The notes below the pieces were generated by a model that ran no database searches, was not told where the DNA came from, and saw only the letters and a list, made by a program, of their open reading frames with translations. From positions 25,133,901 through 25,197,900 of the forward strand of contig OX291549.1 of the NCBI GenBank assembly GCA_946406115.1: DNA of 64,000 nt, written 5' to 3'. Shown here piece after piece: positions 10,487 through 22,029 of the stretch (the stretch's first letter is position 1; each line of letters begins with the position of its first letter). A program made the translations under genes and the position numbers. The stretch is from Apoda limacodes (taxonomy: Eukaryota; Arthropoda; Insecta; Lepidoptera; Limacodidae).

Positions 10487-11541
10487 GCTCTCGACGCATA
10501 ATGACCAATAACTTTTTTTAAAAAAACGCGTATTGACCAATACGTATATCGACCAATACGTATAGTGACCAATACGCGGAATGACCAATATTTTATTCGC
10601 AAAATAACCAATCCGCATAATGACATACTCTATACGCCAAATGACCAATTCTCTATGTATCTATTCGTTTATTCCTGCCGACCCTGTTATCTTCAGAAGA
10701 GGTTTTACTTACTCTTTATCTAAAGATTGTAGCGTTTAATTAGCAATTTTCCTTTATTACCAACGGAACTTACTAAGGAATTATAGTTAACGATTGTTCG
10801 TCTAGCACCAGAGCGTCAAACCAAGCCGAGTAGTTGGCGCTATATGTCCTTCAGAGTCTCGACCCAAAAAGTGCAGTGAAGCAGTAATGGCTGCATCAGC
10901 CAACTGCAGTAGACAGTTGAGAAAAAAAAAGAAGGAATTATCGCTTAAATACAAGAATGCCTCGTAAACCTTTATTGATAAATTTTATTTGGAAATTGAT
11001 TAAGGAGTCAACTATATGGGATCGAACAATAGTAAAGAATTTATTTAGCACTGAAAGGAAAATAAAAGGAAGAAGTACATTTAAACTGTGATAGATGTTA
11101 TAGTAAATATTTAAAAGAGTTAAAAAACAAAAAAAATATAGCAGTCCCTTTTCTACGAGAGATTATATTTAAGAAATTATTAATTAGTTAAATATAGATA
11201 ATGCACATGCACATAATTATTCAAGAGATAATTAATTGTTTTCTTTTTTATTTTCCTTTATACTTATGCTTGATGAAAACATAAATCGATATACATATGT
11301 AAACTGTATAGTCGAACAAAATACGATGTTAATTATGTGAGTAGGTACACTGTGTTGTTAGTTTTTGTTTTGCACTTCACATGTTGTTATCTTACATGGC
11401 TTACATTTAATAAAGTGTTAAGCTAAGGACAAAAGGGAGGTGTCGTTGTACGAGTATGTCATTTTGCAAGTAGCCATTCCACGTATTTTTTTGTTAACAC
11501 AAATGTGTCGTAATGCGTTTTGGTCATTATGCGTCGAGAGC
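10487..11541. mobile_element. 1055-bp element with perfect 22-bp terminal inverted repeats and iterated GACCAAT boxes
   Basis: Positions 10487-10508 (starting GCTCTCGACGCATAATGACC) are the exact complement of 11520-11541. Inside the left end, to about 10650, GACCAAT recurs at least five times at roughly 18-20 bp intervals with CGTAT/CGCAT spacers. AATGACATACTC near the inner left edge is matched in inverse by GAGTATGTCATTTTGC at about 11453-11468, so the inverted symmetry extends beyond 22 bp. No transposase frame is visible and no clear target duplication flanks it. The most likely reading is a non-autonomous DNA transposon whose boxes bind a transposase; the superfamily is unknown. Confidence 0.6.
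10845..10935 (+). mobile_element. GC-rich LINE-like 3' tail, truncated copy
   Basis: GAAGCAGTAATGGCTGCATC followed by AGCCAACTGCAGTAGACAG and a poly-A run matches the 3' end of the longer copy at 51095-51510. It lies inside the 1055-bp GACCAAT element. Whether it inserted later or was carried along is not resolved. Confidence 0.6.
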
Positions 11542-11757
11542 CAGAAAACCACGAAACTATGTGACACGTATTTTTTACTCCTTTTTCTTTATTTTTTTGA
11601 TTTTGATCCCTTAAAGATGGTAATCAGTGACTGTAATGTTGAGAACATACTCCCTTCACGAACCTCTCTAGTCCTACATAGGCCTATAACTGCAACACTG
11701 CTTCTAAGGTACTTTTATATTTGTTCCATAAGTCGTAACTTACCAATTTTAGAGTAA
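11440..11757 (+). other. open frame of 105 codons, probably not coding
   Basis: This is one of the longest ATG-initiated frames in the window, but it runs across the right end of the 1055-bp inverted-repeat element and into unrelated sequence. Its product has no domain I recognise and is dominated by hydrophobic and aromatic residues typical of translated AT-rich DNA. Confidence 0.25.
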
Positions 11758-11829
11758 TAAGTGGTAAAATGATATACCCGGACTTTTTGAGGCCGCTCAG
11801 ATGGTTTACCCAGATGGTGGACCATCTAG

Positions 11830-11960
11830 TGGCACATTTTTGTAAATTCTTTAAAGGGCACGTTAAACCGTTGGTCTTGGGTGTTATATTACAATAGCAG
11901 TCGTTAAGCCCAGTCAAAGGCCTTATGAAAGCGGCTTGAAAACTCTGACAGTCGAGTCGT
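11830..11960 (+). repeat. SINE-related tail fragment (TTAAAGGGCACGTTAAACCG)
   Basis: TTAAAGGGCACGTTAAACCG, then TTGGTCTTGGGTG and AGCAGTCGTTAAGCCC with AAAGGCC further on, follow the order of a familiar lepidopteran SINE body. The minus-strand element at 60.4 kb appears to carry a related body downstream of a 5S-like head. No promoter boxes are visible here, so the copy is 5'-truncated. Confidence 0.45.
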
Positions 11961-12009
11961 GGTAGCTCGTCTAACGTCCGCTAATTGATACGGGTCCTGG
12001 GAGGTAAAC

Positions 12010-13475
12010 TATGGCCGAAGCCTCTTTCTCCAAGAAAAGTTAAAGGCTTTTTATTGACATTTGATAGCAAACATTTTAACTATATAGAATTTAATAATAT
12101 ATGATGTCACAATTTGTTTCGAAAATTCTCAATTGAAATGTAAAGTATTTTGTTTTTATGCCCGAAAACTAAACCGGAAATGTAAGAAAACGGATATTAT
12201 GATTAAATAGGCTTCAACCATAAAGGATTATTACAAAAGCCGCTTCTAAATGGGCATCACGTCACAATTGAGGTACATTATTGTGGCTAATGAAGTCAAT
12301 TAACGACCCTGGAGAGAGGCGTTCAGTGTTTATTGCCACTTAATGGCCACATCAACATATTAATGATTCTATTAGATATGAACATTATGCGAAAAAGCTG
12401 TGAACGTCAATAATCATGTTCTAGTATTGTGTATGTTCATTTAAATAAGTAACATAAAACAAATCCGATTTATTTTGTATGTTAATTTGTTCTTGGAGTT
12501 TATTTTCTCAAACTGTTGTTTAAGTTGACTCTAAGAAGGCTCATTTTATACGGGAAAAAGGTTGCGATGCCATCTTTTGTGTATATTGTTACACTTTGTT
12601 GTAATTTATTTCTTCACAAAAAAGATTACAATAATCATAAAGTGTATTTCAATACATAAGTTTATATCGGTAATTAGAGTTATTACAGTTTGATGATTAT
12701 TATTCCGTTATAGTAAATTGAAGTGATCACTGATCAGATACGAAGGAGAATTGTTTTACACACTCGAACAGTGCACAATGTTATTTTCGCGCACTTCAAC
12801 GAACGCACGCATTTTCAGCTGCAAAAATCCCTATTTTCGTGGCAAATCTTGTTCCAAAAAAATATGCCAACTTTGCTAATTCTGCTGTATCAGCAATAGA
12901 TAGATACGTTTACAAAATAGAGAACTATATTTAAAGGAATAATTATTTTTTTGCAGAATAGTGTGAGGGAGACAAAAATAATTTTGTCATTATTTTTTAT
13001 GATGCAAGCATATTTAGCAGAATAGATTCCATTTGAGCAAAGCCAAATGCGTCTTTCGTATTGCTGAACATAAATTCCGTGTTGTACCTACAGAAGTGTG
13101 ACAATGGGCTTAGACAAAATCTGTTCCATTCAAAACTGTTGTCTGCGAGGAATCCAATTCTAAGCAAGAGTTTGGGAAGTTAGGTTATTGTCGTATATAA
13201 TTATGAAACTTGAACCAACTTGAAACTAAAGCTATCAGAGAACCTACCTACCTATTTATAATATAGGCAATAATAGCAGAAGTCTAATAGTTACTATTTT
13301 TACGACGGTCCTCCTGTCACACGCTGTTTATTTCTAAAGTTTCAGATCAGTGGATATAAAGACCCTACAAATATTATTAACTGAACAAAAGATAAGTTCT
13401 CAAATAGAATCAATTCTTTGCGTTATAAGTTATTGTCAATCAGCACATGTTTCAACTACTGATGGCACTTTATTT
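12010..13475. other. AT-rich non-coding stretch
   Basis: I see no gene, repeat end or RNA gene that can be supported. A 66-codon open frame at 13350-13550 runs into the Helitron-like repeat and is not considered real. Confidence 0.4.
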
Positions 13476-13477
13476 GC

Positions 13478-13712
13478 TACTAGCTTTTGCCCGCGGTTCA
13501 ACCCGCCCTTATTTCGGTTATCAACGACAACTTCTCAACTATATAAATAAAAACCGACTCGCATTTGACGTTTTCAAGTAGCCTATGTACTTCCCTGGCA
13601 CTCAAATTATCTCCGGGCCAAATTCAATTATATTCGGTACTTACTTACTTTAATCGTGAAGAGGTAACATACCGACAGAGTTACTTTTTGCATTTATAAT
13701 ATTTATTATGTG
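13478..13712 (-). mobile_element. Helitron-like short repeat, copy 3, uninterrupted
   Basis: It begins ACTAGCTTTTGCCCGCGG (complement of the CTAG-terminated end). It continues through a TTTCGGTTATC segment, AACCGACTCGCATTTGACG and AGAGGTAACATACCGACAG, and ends at TTTGCATTTATAATATTTAT. This copy gives the reference order used to show that copy 2 is split. Confidence 0.7.
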
Positions 13713-14223
13713 GATTATAAAAACTATTTTAATTTTATTAGCGTTATATAAGCGTTATTTAGCACAATTTTACTAGCATGATAATAAAGAATGATAGCTT
13801 TGAACAATGAGATTCACATACGGACTGTAACTGTGTGTGTAACGGTGAAAAAAACGCATTTGAAAACGGTTAGGTACCTAAATGATTTTACTGGAAATAT
13901 ATTACTTTACTAGTACTTTGTTATCGTATGAAATATTATTGACATCGTTTTGGCAAAGTTATCAGGAAGTTTAAACGCTGAGCGTGGAAAGTACGTTAAA
14001 ATATGTTAATATGAAAACAAATATTGTTGCCACTTAGGGGAAAAAGTTTGTTATGATTTGTAGCTTTGTTACAATGTTAAATAGTAATTCCGCTTGGTAA
14101 AATAAAAATCTTGTGATAAATGAAATTACTTATGAAGATTAAAATATCAAAAAAATATTCAAATGAAATTATCAAAATGAAAAAAGGGAAATGACACCTA
14201 CAGGTAGGTATATAGGTATTCCT

Positions 14224-15115
14224 TAAATGGGGGTGACCGGGGTAAAACGGGATATCCCATTCAGAAAACAAATCATATAAAGAAAATGAAACTGTTGATC
14301 TAAATAAATTTGACTCAAAAAGTTACATTTGCGATTAAACTTTATATAATCAACTTGATTTATAGGCTTAATTGCTTAATTATTTGATAATTAGGAAAAA
14401 ATAATAAGTAACCCAAAATATTGTGTCTGGGGTGAAATGGGAAATGATACAAGGTAAAAATAGCACAATTTTAATCAGGCTGGCAACGTTCACAAATATG
14501 AGCTTTATCGTCTTTTTCATCAACTCCAGCAAAAGAATTATGCACCTTACCACGGCACACACTTGAAATCACCCATACTTCAGTTGACTGATAGTTTACG
14601 TACCCGCAGTAGATGCAAGCACAATCTTCATCATTTTGCTCATTTGTCCATCTCACTTTCTTTCTTGGGATTCCTAGTTTTATTTTTACCAGGTGTGTTG
14701 TATTTTTTTTTTTTAAGTTGCTTTGTTTTATTTTAAGTCTTCTTAGAAAAATGTCCCCAACATACATATTTTAAAATGAAACTAGTCACTTCAAACCAAT
14801 AACAGAGAACGCGGTAAATAGCACCTAATATAAAAAATTAATATCACAGCTGTCGTTTTTGGTTTTAAATATTGTTAAAACTGGCTTGCTCATCTCATAG
14901 AACAACGTTATTCGTCACTAAACTTCGTAATTTATAAACAAATTTGTTACAATGTAGCCAAAACACGCAACCGCAAGTTTATCTTCGCTGACTCACGTGA
15001 GGCGTTTGCAGTTTGTTTGAATGGCGCGTTTGCCGGCACTATCGTGCACATGTCACGCACACTATCGCATTCCCGTTCTGCCCCGAACCTAGTCTTGCCC
15101 CCGGGCTCCCCTATT
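14224..15115 (-). mobile_element. pogo-family DNA transposon remnant, about 0.9 kb
   Basis: The left end has GGGGTGACCGGGGTAAAACG at about 14230-14249. Near 15064-15113 the complementary strand reads GGGGAGCCCGGGGGC and GGGGCAGAACGGGAAT, a diverged but similar GC-rich terminus in inverted orientation. Between them is the transposase C-terminal fragment described separately. The element is internally deleted, since a complete pogo-type transposase needs about 1.5 kb or more. The end assignments are tentative. Confidence 0.5.
14471..14767 (-). pseudogene. pogo/Tigger-type transposase C-terminal fragment with PHD-like zinc motif
   Basis: The 98-codon open frame has a basic stretch (KIKLGIPRKKVRW) followed by an acidic run and a cysteine/histidine pattern: CIYC, then VWVISSVC, VHNSFAG and a closing CERC. 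This order (C-x2-C, tryptophan, a further C, H, then C-x2-C) is what I recall at the C-terminus of many insect pogo-family DDE transposases, where a PHD-like finger follows the catalytic domain. One canonical cysteine before the tryptophan-proximal segment looks replaced (SSVC). No DDE catalytic domain is present upstream on this strand, so it is a remnant without activity. It lies within inverted GC-rich termini, which supports the assignment. A host PHD-finger exon is a less likely alternative. Confidence 0.6.
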
Positions 15116-15487
15116 AACAGCTTTCTATAATGATGATTATAAACCATAAAACAGGTTCCATGATAAAAAAATCAATATTAGACAAGATAACTATGAAATA
15201 GATAAATATGAGTTTTAAGAGCATACTAATAAATTTTGAAATTGCTTCAGCATAATAAAATCCTTACCGTGCCGTGCCGTCAATGAGCGCCAGCCTTTTA
15301 CCACGACGTCTTGCCGCTGATGTTAATTACTTCTTATCCCCAAAAAAAATTAAAACTAAGTCACAGGTATCGGTTAGCCTGATACAGACTTAATCCGCCG
15401 CTGGAAATTAGCCTTTCCCAAGGAACGGAATTAGTTTTCCCCCGCCCTTCTCATCCAGCTACTTCAAACTACCTTCTTTAGCCACAA

Positions 15488-15670
15488 CCACGCCGCGCTT
15501 ACGGATTCGTGGTCTCCACTCAAGAACACGTTTGTACGTGTTGTCACGTTCTGCGACAGATATGACCTGGCTATTGCCACTTAAGGTTGCTTATTCTGTG
15601 AGCTATGTCTGTTACTTTAGTTCTTTGTCGGATTTCCTCATTTCTGATCATATCTTCGTCTTTAAATATT
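15488..15670 (-). pseudogene. RTE-type LINE C-terminal fragment
   Basis: On the minus strand the frame gives DMIRNEEIRQRTKVTDIAH followed by RISNLKWQ. The homologous copy at 31251-31490 reads SDIAHRIAKLKWQWAGH. The DNA also follows the 31.3-kb copy (GGTCTCCACTCAAGAACACG against GGTCGCCACTCGAGAACC). Frames are interrupted downstream of LKWQ. The N-terminal half of the overlapping 61-codon open frame comes from a neighbouring repeat rather than from the LINE. Confidence 0.65.
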
Positions 15671-15704
15671 GAGTAATGGGCATAAACATTCAATAACAGA
15701 ACAT

Positions 15705-16365
15705 AACTGCCACGGCCCGCAAATGCAGCGTAACCACAGGATCGGAAGTATATCACAAAGTCCGGTTATGGTTAGTTGTGGCCAAGGCTAAATTTTAGTC
15801 AGATACAAATTTAGTTTTTAAGAGCGGTTGTCCAAGCCGAGGTTCGTGTCCAGGACACCCTTGGGCAAACCGCCCAACTTTTTGCTGAAGAGTGCAAGCA
15901 GCACCGCAGCAAAAGTTAGTCCGCGTGTAGTTGTAAAGGCCATCTGCGGCCAACAACAGTAGACAGTAGTTAGAAAAATAAATAAATTGTATAGTGCTTT
16001 TCGCAAACATGTGTAAAATTTAAAACAATAACATAATCATGTACATGTTTATTTAAAAAAATAATTATATTGACAACTGTATTGACCGTAATAAAAATAG
16101 TTTAGGAAACTTTGCCGCCAATTCACCGCATTCAATTGTCGATTTCTTTTTTTACTTTTTTTTTAATTAATTTAATGGTGCATTTTGTTTCTTGTGCCAG
16201 TCTGAAATTTAAATAAACTTGATAAGCTAAATCTCTTTAGTTATAAATGTTCGGGTTTATACAAGTTCGTTTTATTTTCAAATTACGTATTGCATCAAGC
16301 AAGCATCTGGCAAGCAAGCTAAAGCATTGCGGGCCGCACTCTGATACTGCACTGTTCAGTTCAGT
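15705..16365. mobile_element. dispersed repeat with GCGGCCCGC-type ends, copy 1 (also at 34.7 kb)
   Basis: It shares with 34738-35112 the order CGGCCCGCAAATGCAGCG (left), AAAACAATAACATAAT, ACATGTTTATTTAAAAAA, TTGACAACTGTATT, CTTGTGCCAGTCTGAAATTT, ATGTTCGGGTTTATA and GCATTGCGGGCCGCACTCTG (right). The two ends are inverted relatives of each other (CGGCCCGCAAATGC against the complement CGGCCCGCAATGC), which suggests a DNA transposon. This copy holds about 220 bp of extra sequence around 15790-16010. Confidence 0.6.
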
Positions 16366-16369
16366 CAAG

Positions 16370-17360
16370 TTGAAGGGCTGACGTAACTTTCGGAATGCCG
16401 CCCAGCGCAACTGAATTCTGTCTATACTTCCTTATCAAAGTTGTTTCTAACTAGTACGTTTACTGACTAAAGTAGGCGTCGACGAAGTTAATATATATTA
16501 AGCTCATTTCACAGCTTTTTGGTAATAAAGTTTAATGGTTCCAATAAAACATCGCTCGAGATGTTAGTACCTCCTTCCTTTGGCTCGTTATCTTTTCTCT
16601 TCACAGCACTCAAGATAAATAAAATCTGTTTTGCCATTTCTCTGACTTTTTAGTTTCCTTTATTAATACTATTCTGTCAATAGTAAATCAAGTAAGTGAT
16701 ATAAAAAAAAAAGATTATGAGATGAAATTATTTTCAATTTTTACTTTCGAGTGGGCCTAATACTGGTTGGCCGGCAAAGTGACGTATAAAGGTAAAATTT
16801 AGATGTCCTATATTGAGGGGTAACCGAATCACATGTATTTATATTCCGAGATTATAGTATAGTAGTTGCGGAAATAGAATTTATTTGATGATGTGTCTTA
16901 ATTTTTACTGTCATCGGTTTTTATTTTATTTTTTTCTTTTTCTCTGAAACGTTTTCGGAAGGTGCAGTTTATCATAGCGGTCAGGATTAAGTACAACTTA
17001 AATTTCCAGCAACGTCTAATAGAAAGAGAAAAAAAAAACCGACGTCGGGTGAAATTTTTAACAAAGAATATAGTTTCTATCTCTTAAACTACTAATAATC
17101 GCGAACCATACATGTGGGTGATTCGGGTATTCCTCAACACAGGGCATTTAAATTTTTATACCTTTAAACGTCACTTCACTGGGCACTCTAAATAAAATAA
17201 ATAAATATATTTCCAACAAGTTTGCAATACTATTACCACTTAAGAAAACCAGCCAAGAATGATTGTGACTTGACTACTAAGGGTTCCTTACCACCTCACA
17301 ATATTACCACAGTTTATCGGACTATTAAGTTCAGATATTAATAACAAATAGTAAATATTT
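16370..17360. other. AT-rich non-coding stretch
   Basis: No coding frame, RNA gene or confidently bounded repeat was seen here. Short poly-purine runs occur near 16700 and 17025. Confidence 0.4.
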
Positions 17361-17366
17361 TTTTTT

Positions 17367-17614
17367 GGATAACAACACAGCGCCGTCTGGCCTCAAAGTA
17401 AGCAAAGCTTCTGTAATGGGTACCAGACAACAGATACAAATACATAAATATTACTTTTTTTTTGTAAATACATACCTACATATCATACATAAATACATGC
17501 AGACTCAAGACAAACACAAATGTTTATATTATTACATAAATGTTTGTTCAGTCCGGGAATCGAATCCACACCCTCAGCACAGCCGCTGACCACACTACCA
17601 ACTAGGCTGCGAGA
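17367..17614 (-). mobile_element. tRNA-derived SINE, family A, copy 1
   Basis: On the minus strand, a diverged head before GGGTGTGGATTCGATTCCC (B-box region near 17556-17574) is followed by AGACTCAAGACAAAC in complement and a CCAGACGGCGCTGTG tail. The body matches copies at 19.5, 21.7, 22.7, 32.2 and 44.5 kb. The overlapping 74-codon plus-strand frame is not a gene. Confidence 0.75.
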
Positions 17615-18101
17615 GAATCGCAATAACAAGATACCTAGATAAGATATGAATAGGTACTTTACAAGAATCTGTCAGATGAGCAAGAGATAGAGCGGCATTT
17701 TGCTGTGTTTACATTTTTTTTTTTTACGCACACAGTAATTATATTGGCCGATATGGGTAACCAAGTAGGTAATGAATGGAACTGAAAAAAGTTACCTGCC
17801 AACAAGTAGAATCCAGAATTTCCTTAGAATAAGAAAAAGAAATAAATATACGTCTTAATACTGCTTCGTAATAATGTAACAACACAATAATGAAACTGTT
17901 TTTACTCGTCCGTTTTAATTGTCTAACGGTCTCAGTTCATTTTAATTAATTTCGCAGATGATGAAATTCTAAAGGAAAATTGTTACTCGTGAATTTACGG
18001 CATGCGTGTTAATAAGGCCTCTGGAAATGTAATGTTATAAATATACTGTCACTTACTGTGTCCTTACTTTTACTTAACCTACCCGTAAACCACTTATGCG
18101 A

Positions 18102-19372
18102 TTTTTTTTGTATACCACTAAGGTGGCAAACAAGCCTACGGTCCGCCTGATGGTAAGCGGTCACCGTAGCGTATGGACGCTTGCAACACCAGGGGTATCA
18201 CTTGCGCGTTGCCGACCCTTCAGAAATCTAATAACTTCTTTCTTAAAGAACTCCATACTGTAGTCCTTACGCTACTGCACTAACCGCACTGTACGCGACC
18301 ATTTAGGTTCTAAAGTGTGAGAATGAATTCCCTGCCGATGGCGAGCGGTGCTATGGTAGAAAGTAGCCGTGGGCATTATTTCGAAAAATTCCTCAGAACA
18401 CATCCCATTGTACAAGCGGTAGAACACACACAGGGAGGCAAAGTCTCTCCTCAGACTTAAGGGCTCGATACCGCAAGTGAGTTTGGGATCGTCGACTCAC
18501 AGCCCGTCGTTGAACCGAGTCAAAAGGGCCAAGCCGGTATCCGGTTGCACCCGCCCAGAGATGGCAGCAGTACTCCATATGGGGCCGGACTTGCGGCTTG
18601 TAAAGCAGCAACCTTTGCCCCGACGTGAAGTACTGCTTCGCGCCGTTGAGTACACCAAGTTTTTTGGACGCCAGCTTTACCTTGTCTAGCAATTGATCTC
18701 GGAACTGAACATCGCTGGAGATGTCAACACCAAGGATCCCAATGCTCTTGGAGATGGAGAGGGGAGTGTTCTGGAATTGTGGGACCACAGTGAATGGGGT
18801 TTTCTTAGCGGTGAATGCGCAGACTTGTGTCTTTGACGGGTTGAATCGGACCAAGTTTTCCCGTCCCCAGTCAGAGACCTTGGACAGACCGATCTCGATT
18901 TGAGCCACAAGTTCTTCACGTTTTTCCTCCACAACGGAACGAGGGATGTTTGCACGACCCGTCTAAAAAGCGTCTCCAGTACTGTCACCTGCATAGCAAT
19001 GTATGTTGTTGATGTTCAACATATTATTGATGTGCAGTAGAAACAGTGTAGGAGACAGCACAGAGCCTTGCGAGAGACCAGCATTAATGTCCATGCTATC
19101 AGAGCAACTACGGTCAACTACGGCTCGTATGTGTTTGCCGGACAATAAGGCTAGCCACCCATTTGTAAAAACCCTCGAGCACTCCGTAAGGTGGCAACTT
19201 TGATAGCAGACCCCGGTGCCAGACCCGATCGAACGCCTTCGCTATGTCTAGGCTACATGCCAATGCCTCCCTCTGACTCTCAATGGCTAGTGCCCATCGG
19301 TGTGTGAGATACACTAGAAGGTCACCAGTCGAGCGACCGTGGCGAAAGCCATATTGACGGTCGCTGATTATT
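18102..19372 (-). pseudogene. Jockey/CR1-type LINE, 5'-truncated reverse transcriptase remnant
   Basis: Minus-strand frames in order give QYGFRHGRSTGDLLVYLTH, SLDIAKAFDRVWHRGLL (finger/palm motif with the first catalytic aspartate), AGLSQGSVLSPTLF (palm), and HCYAGDSTGD where YADD is expected. The thumb-side region follows in a 179-codon open frame (18932-18393) with LGVDISSDVQFRDQL and RPHMEYCCHLWAG. The DNA then reaches a 3' tail (complement of 18116-18170) containing GTGACCGCTTACCATCAGGC and a short A/T run. Frames are joined by stops and shifts, and the second catalytic aspartate is changed to glycine in the only readable copy of the motif. Endonuclease and ORF1 are absent. It once coded for reverse transcriptase acting at genomic nicks and is now inactive. 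SINE copies flank it on both sides. Confidence 0.88.
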
Positions 19373-19510
19373 GTTATTCACTATCCAAGGTGGCATAGCG
19401 GCTCACTTTTTCTGTCAAACTATGAATTCGAACTGATTGGAGCTAGAAAATTGATTTCATAAATGTAAAATAAAATTTATTGTATTTTCATTTTAATATA
19501 ATATTCTTTT

Positions 19511-19742
19511 CGGCTCCGTGGCTCAGTGGGTAATGATTGCTGAATCAAGGGGCGTGGATTCGATTCCCGCTCAAGACAAACATATATTATTTGTGTTTGT
19601 CTTGAGACTGGGTGTTTTCTTTGTATATATAATATGTCATTATTTACAAAAAAAAAACATATATGTATTTGTATCCCTTGCCTAGTATCCATAGCACAAG
19701 CTTTGCTTATTTTCGGACCAGACGGCGCTGTGTGTAATGTCT
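19511..19742 (+). mobile_element. tRNA-derived SINE, family A, copy 2 (clear A and B boxes)
   Basis: GGCTCCGTGGCTCAGTGGGT (A box) and GTGGATTCGATTCCCGC (B box) about 35 bp apart reproduce the internal polymerase III promoter of a tRNA. The tRNA-unrelated body includes TTTGTCTTGAGACTGGGTG and ends GGACCAGACGGCGCTGTGTG. This and the 32.2-kb copy are the best-preserved heads of the family in the window. Confidence 0.85.
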
Positions 19743-19744
19743 GT

Positions 19745-21735
19745 GTGTTTTGTAATCACAACTGAAGCACAGTTGTTTAAATTTAAATAATAGGAATGCA
19801 GATAATGTTCACAATTAGGGTGCATAAAGTGGCTTTCTCTTAGGAGACGGTGGAACTATTTTCAAACCTAGGTAATTATTGTTATTAAATTTTAAATTTT
19901 AATGTTTATAGGTTAACTAAAAAAAAATTAAAATGCTTTATGGTGCTAACATATTCAGCAATAGCTAAGTTATGTTCAGCACTCCATTAGGCGCAACGAC
20001 CGATCCACTGGCTGTATAATTAATTCCTTTCCCTCGTTGAGCCAAAGAAGTTACACGGTTTATAACATCGATAATTTTTTTTTGAAGACAGTATACATAC
20101 TTCAAAGTTCACAAAGCACAATTTGTTTAGCTCATGTTATATTTCTTGGTATATCGTAAGGTTCTTGGCTTCTTATCGCTTTAAATAAAATTGTTACAAA
20201 ACATCGGACCCTAGATCTACAATATTCTAAGGCCAGGACGCCACTAAAGCGAAAAAGAGAAATGTCTCATATTTGTTTACAATCCATTTTAATTGCTCTA
20301 AACCAATATAAGATACTTTGGTGGACTGATCCTTTTTAAAACTAAAGAAAATTTAACAATTGTTGTCCGCATTAAGATAATTAGGAACAGTATCTGCCTA
20401 CTAAAGTGGGATATCTTTAATTCACAAATAGCCCTAAAAAAAGGTTTATAAATTAGAAATGCGTTATACATTTTTATTTCAGTTTCTTCAACTGCATATA
20501 AACCGTCTTAATTCAACATAAGTCTTAATAACATATAAAATTAAGGTTAAAATTTAACTTTCTGCTGATAACTCTAAAAATAATAAAGAAATGCACTACG
20601 ATTAAAAAACCATCATTTTTATTTAATTAAATATATTTTCAGTTTAAGTGTAAAATCATGTACTTGTTATGACAAAAATCTGTGTAATCTTTCTCGTCTA
20701 AATTGAAATGCGGTGGCTTAATGTTTACTTTAGATTATTTCGCTTTATTTGAGTACCGATTACAAGCGAAGTCGTTCGTTACTGTTGCTGAAAGCCGATG
20801 ACAATTTCGGTTTGGCATTACGTATTACTTTATTTAAATTAATGGTTTCATACGCAATATCTATTAAATGACATACATCCGTATAATTTCTATTTATTTA
20901 AATGGTTATTGTACAATCTATGCTTATATAATAACGCGCTAATCACTGGAACTACGAGTTGAATTAAAAAAATCTAGAGGAATGCTATAGGCTGTTTAAA
21001 ATCACGCTACAAGTCTTAGGAGACAAGCAAAAAGAAAAAAAGTCAGAAAGAACCCTAACTGAAAACAAAGATGTCAGCAACTTAGTCTGTAATAAAAAAA
21101 TGTCTATTTCATTAAAAAAAAAAATCTGGTAAGGTAGCAAAAACGCTGGCTGCATTTTCTCTTTGCATAAATCCTATTTCTATTCCTGTGCGGAATGTGT
21201 TTGTCTGTTGTTACTAACGGTGCGACTAGGGTTCAAATTGATCAAATTTTTAGACCAAGTTGGAAGGACATAATAATATTTTATTCCCGATTGGAAACTC
21301 CCGCGGTAATGTACGTTTACGTCGCAAGGCAACGAAGCAAAGAAAAGATAATCTCGAATTGACTTTATTCAATGTACTTCCAAACAGAATTCTTATGTCG
21401 CTTGGGAAAAAAAAGTATTTGAAGATACACAAGTAAACCTTGCAGTCGTCTCTAATTTAATTTGCCAAAGATATTTTTTAACAGAATTTTGGTGATAAAA
21501 AGCAATATATACCATAAAACTGGTATTTGTTATTTTTACCAGAATATTTTTAGCGTAAAGTAATTTATATTGATGCTTTAACACTTATTACATAAAGTTT
21601 TATACATTATATTAAAGTTTTATGTATTTTTTTTTTAAATGCAATAATTAACAAACAATAAATGTGTATATGTATGTAGAAAATTATTCATATATGTATG
21701 TATAAGTATTTTGTATGATAAATAAATAAATAAAT
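19745..21735. other. AT-rich non-coding stretch
   Basis: Nothing was recognised. Open frames of 60-63 codons at 21250-21584 on the minus strand have no family resemblance and the base composition of the surrounding DNA. Confidence 0.4.
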
Positions 21736-21740
21736 ATTTT

Positions 21741-21955
21741 TGGACATTACACACAGCGCCGTCTGGCCCCAAAGTAAGCAAAGCTTGTGGTATGGATACC
21801 AGACAACGGATACAAATACATATATTACTTTTTTTTCAATACATACATATCATACATAAATACACCCAGACTCAAGACAAACCGAAATGTTTGTCCAGTG
21901 GGGAATCGAACCCACACCCTCTGCACAGCAGCCGGCCACACTACCGACTAGGATG
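21741..21955 (-). mobile_element. tRNA-derived SINE, family A, copy 3
   Basis: It starts TTGGACATTACACACAGCGC (complement of the tail), then TCTGGCCCCAAAGTAAGC, a CAGACTCAAGACAAAC segment, and GGGAATCGAACCCACACC, the complement of a B box. It ends near the complement of the A box (CTACCGACTAGG). A TAAATAAATAAATA stretch lies next to its 3' end. Confidence 0.8.
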
Positions 21956-22029
21956 ATTCATTTACAATATAGGTATTTCATGTAGGTTTAAAGTATGATG
22001 TACATTTTAAGGTTATTTTTCAAATTTAG

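Noticed and set aside
11440..11757. 105-codon plus-strand open frame
   Set aside because: It starts in the right end of an inverted-repeat element and reads out into AT-rich DNA.
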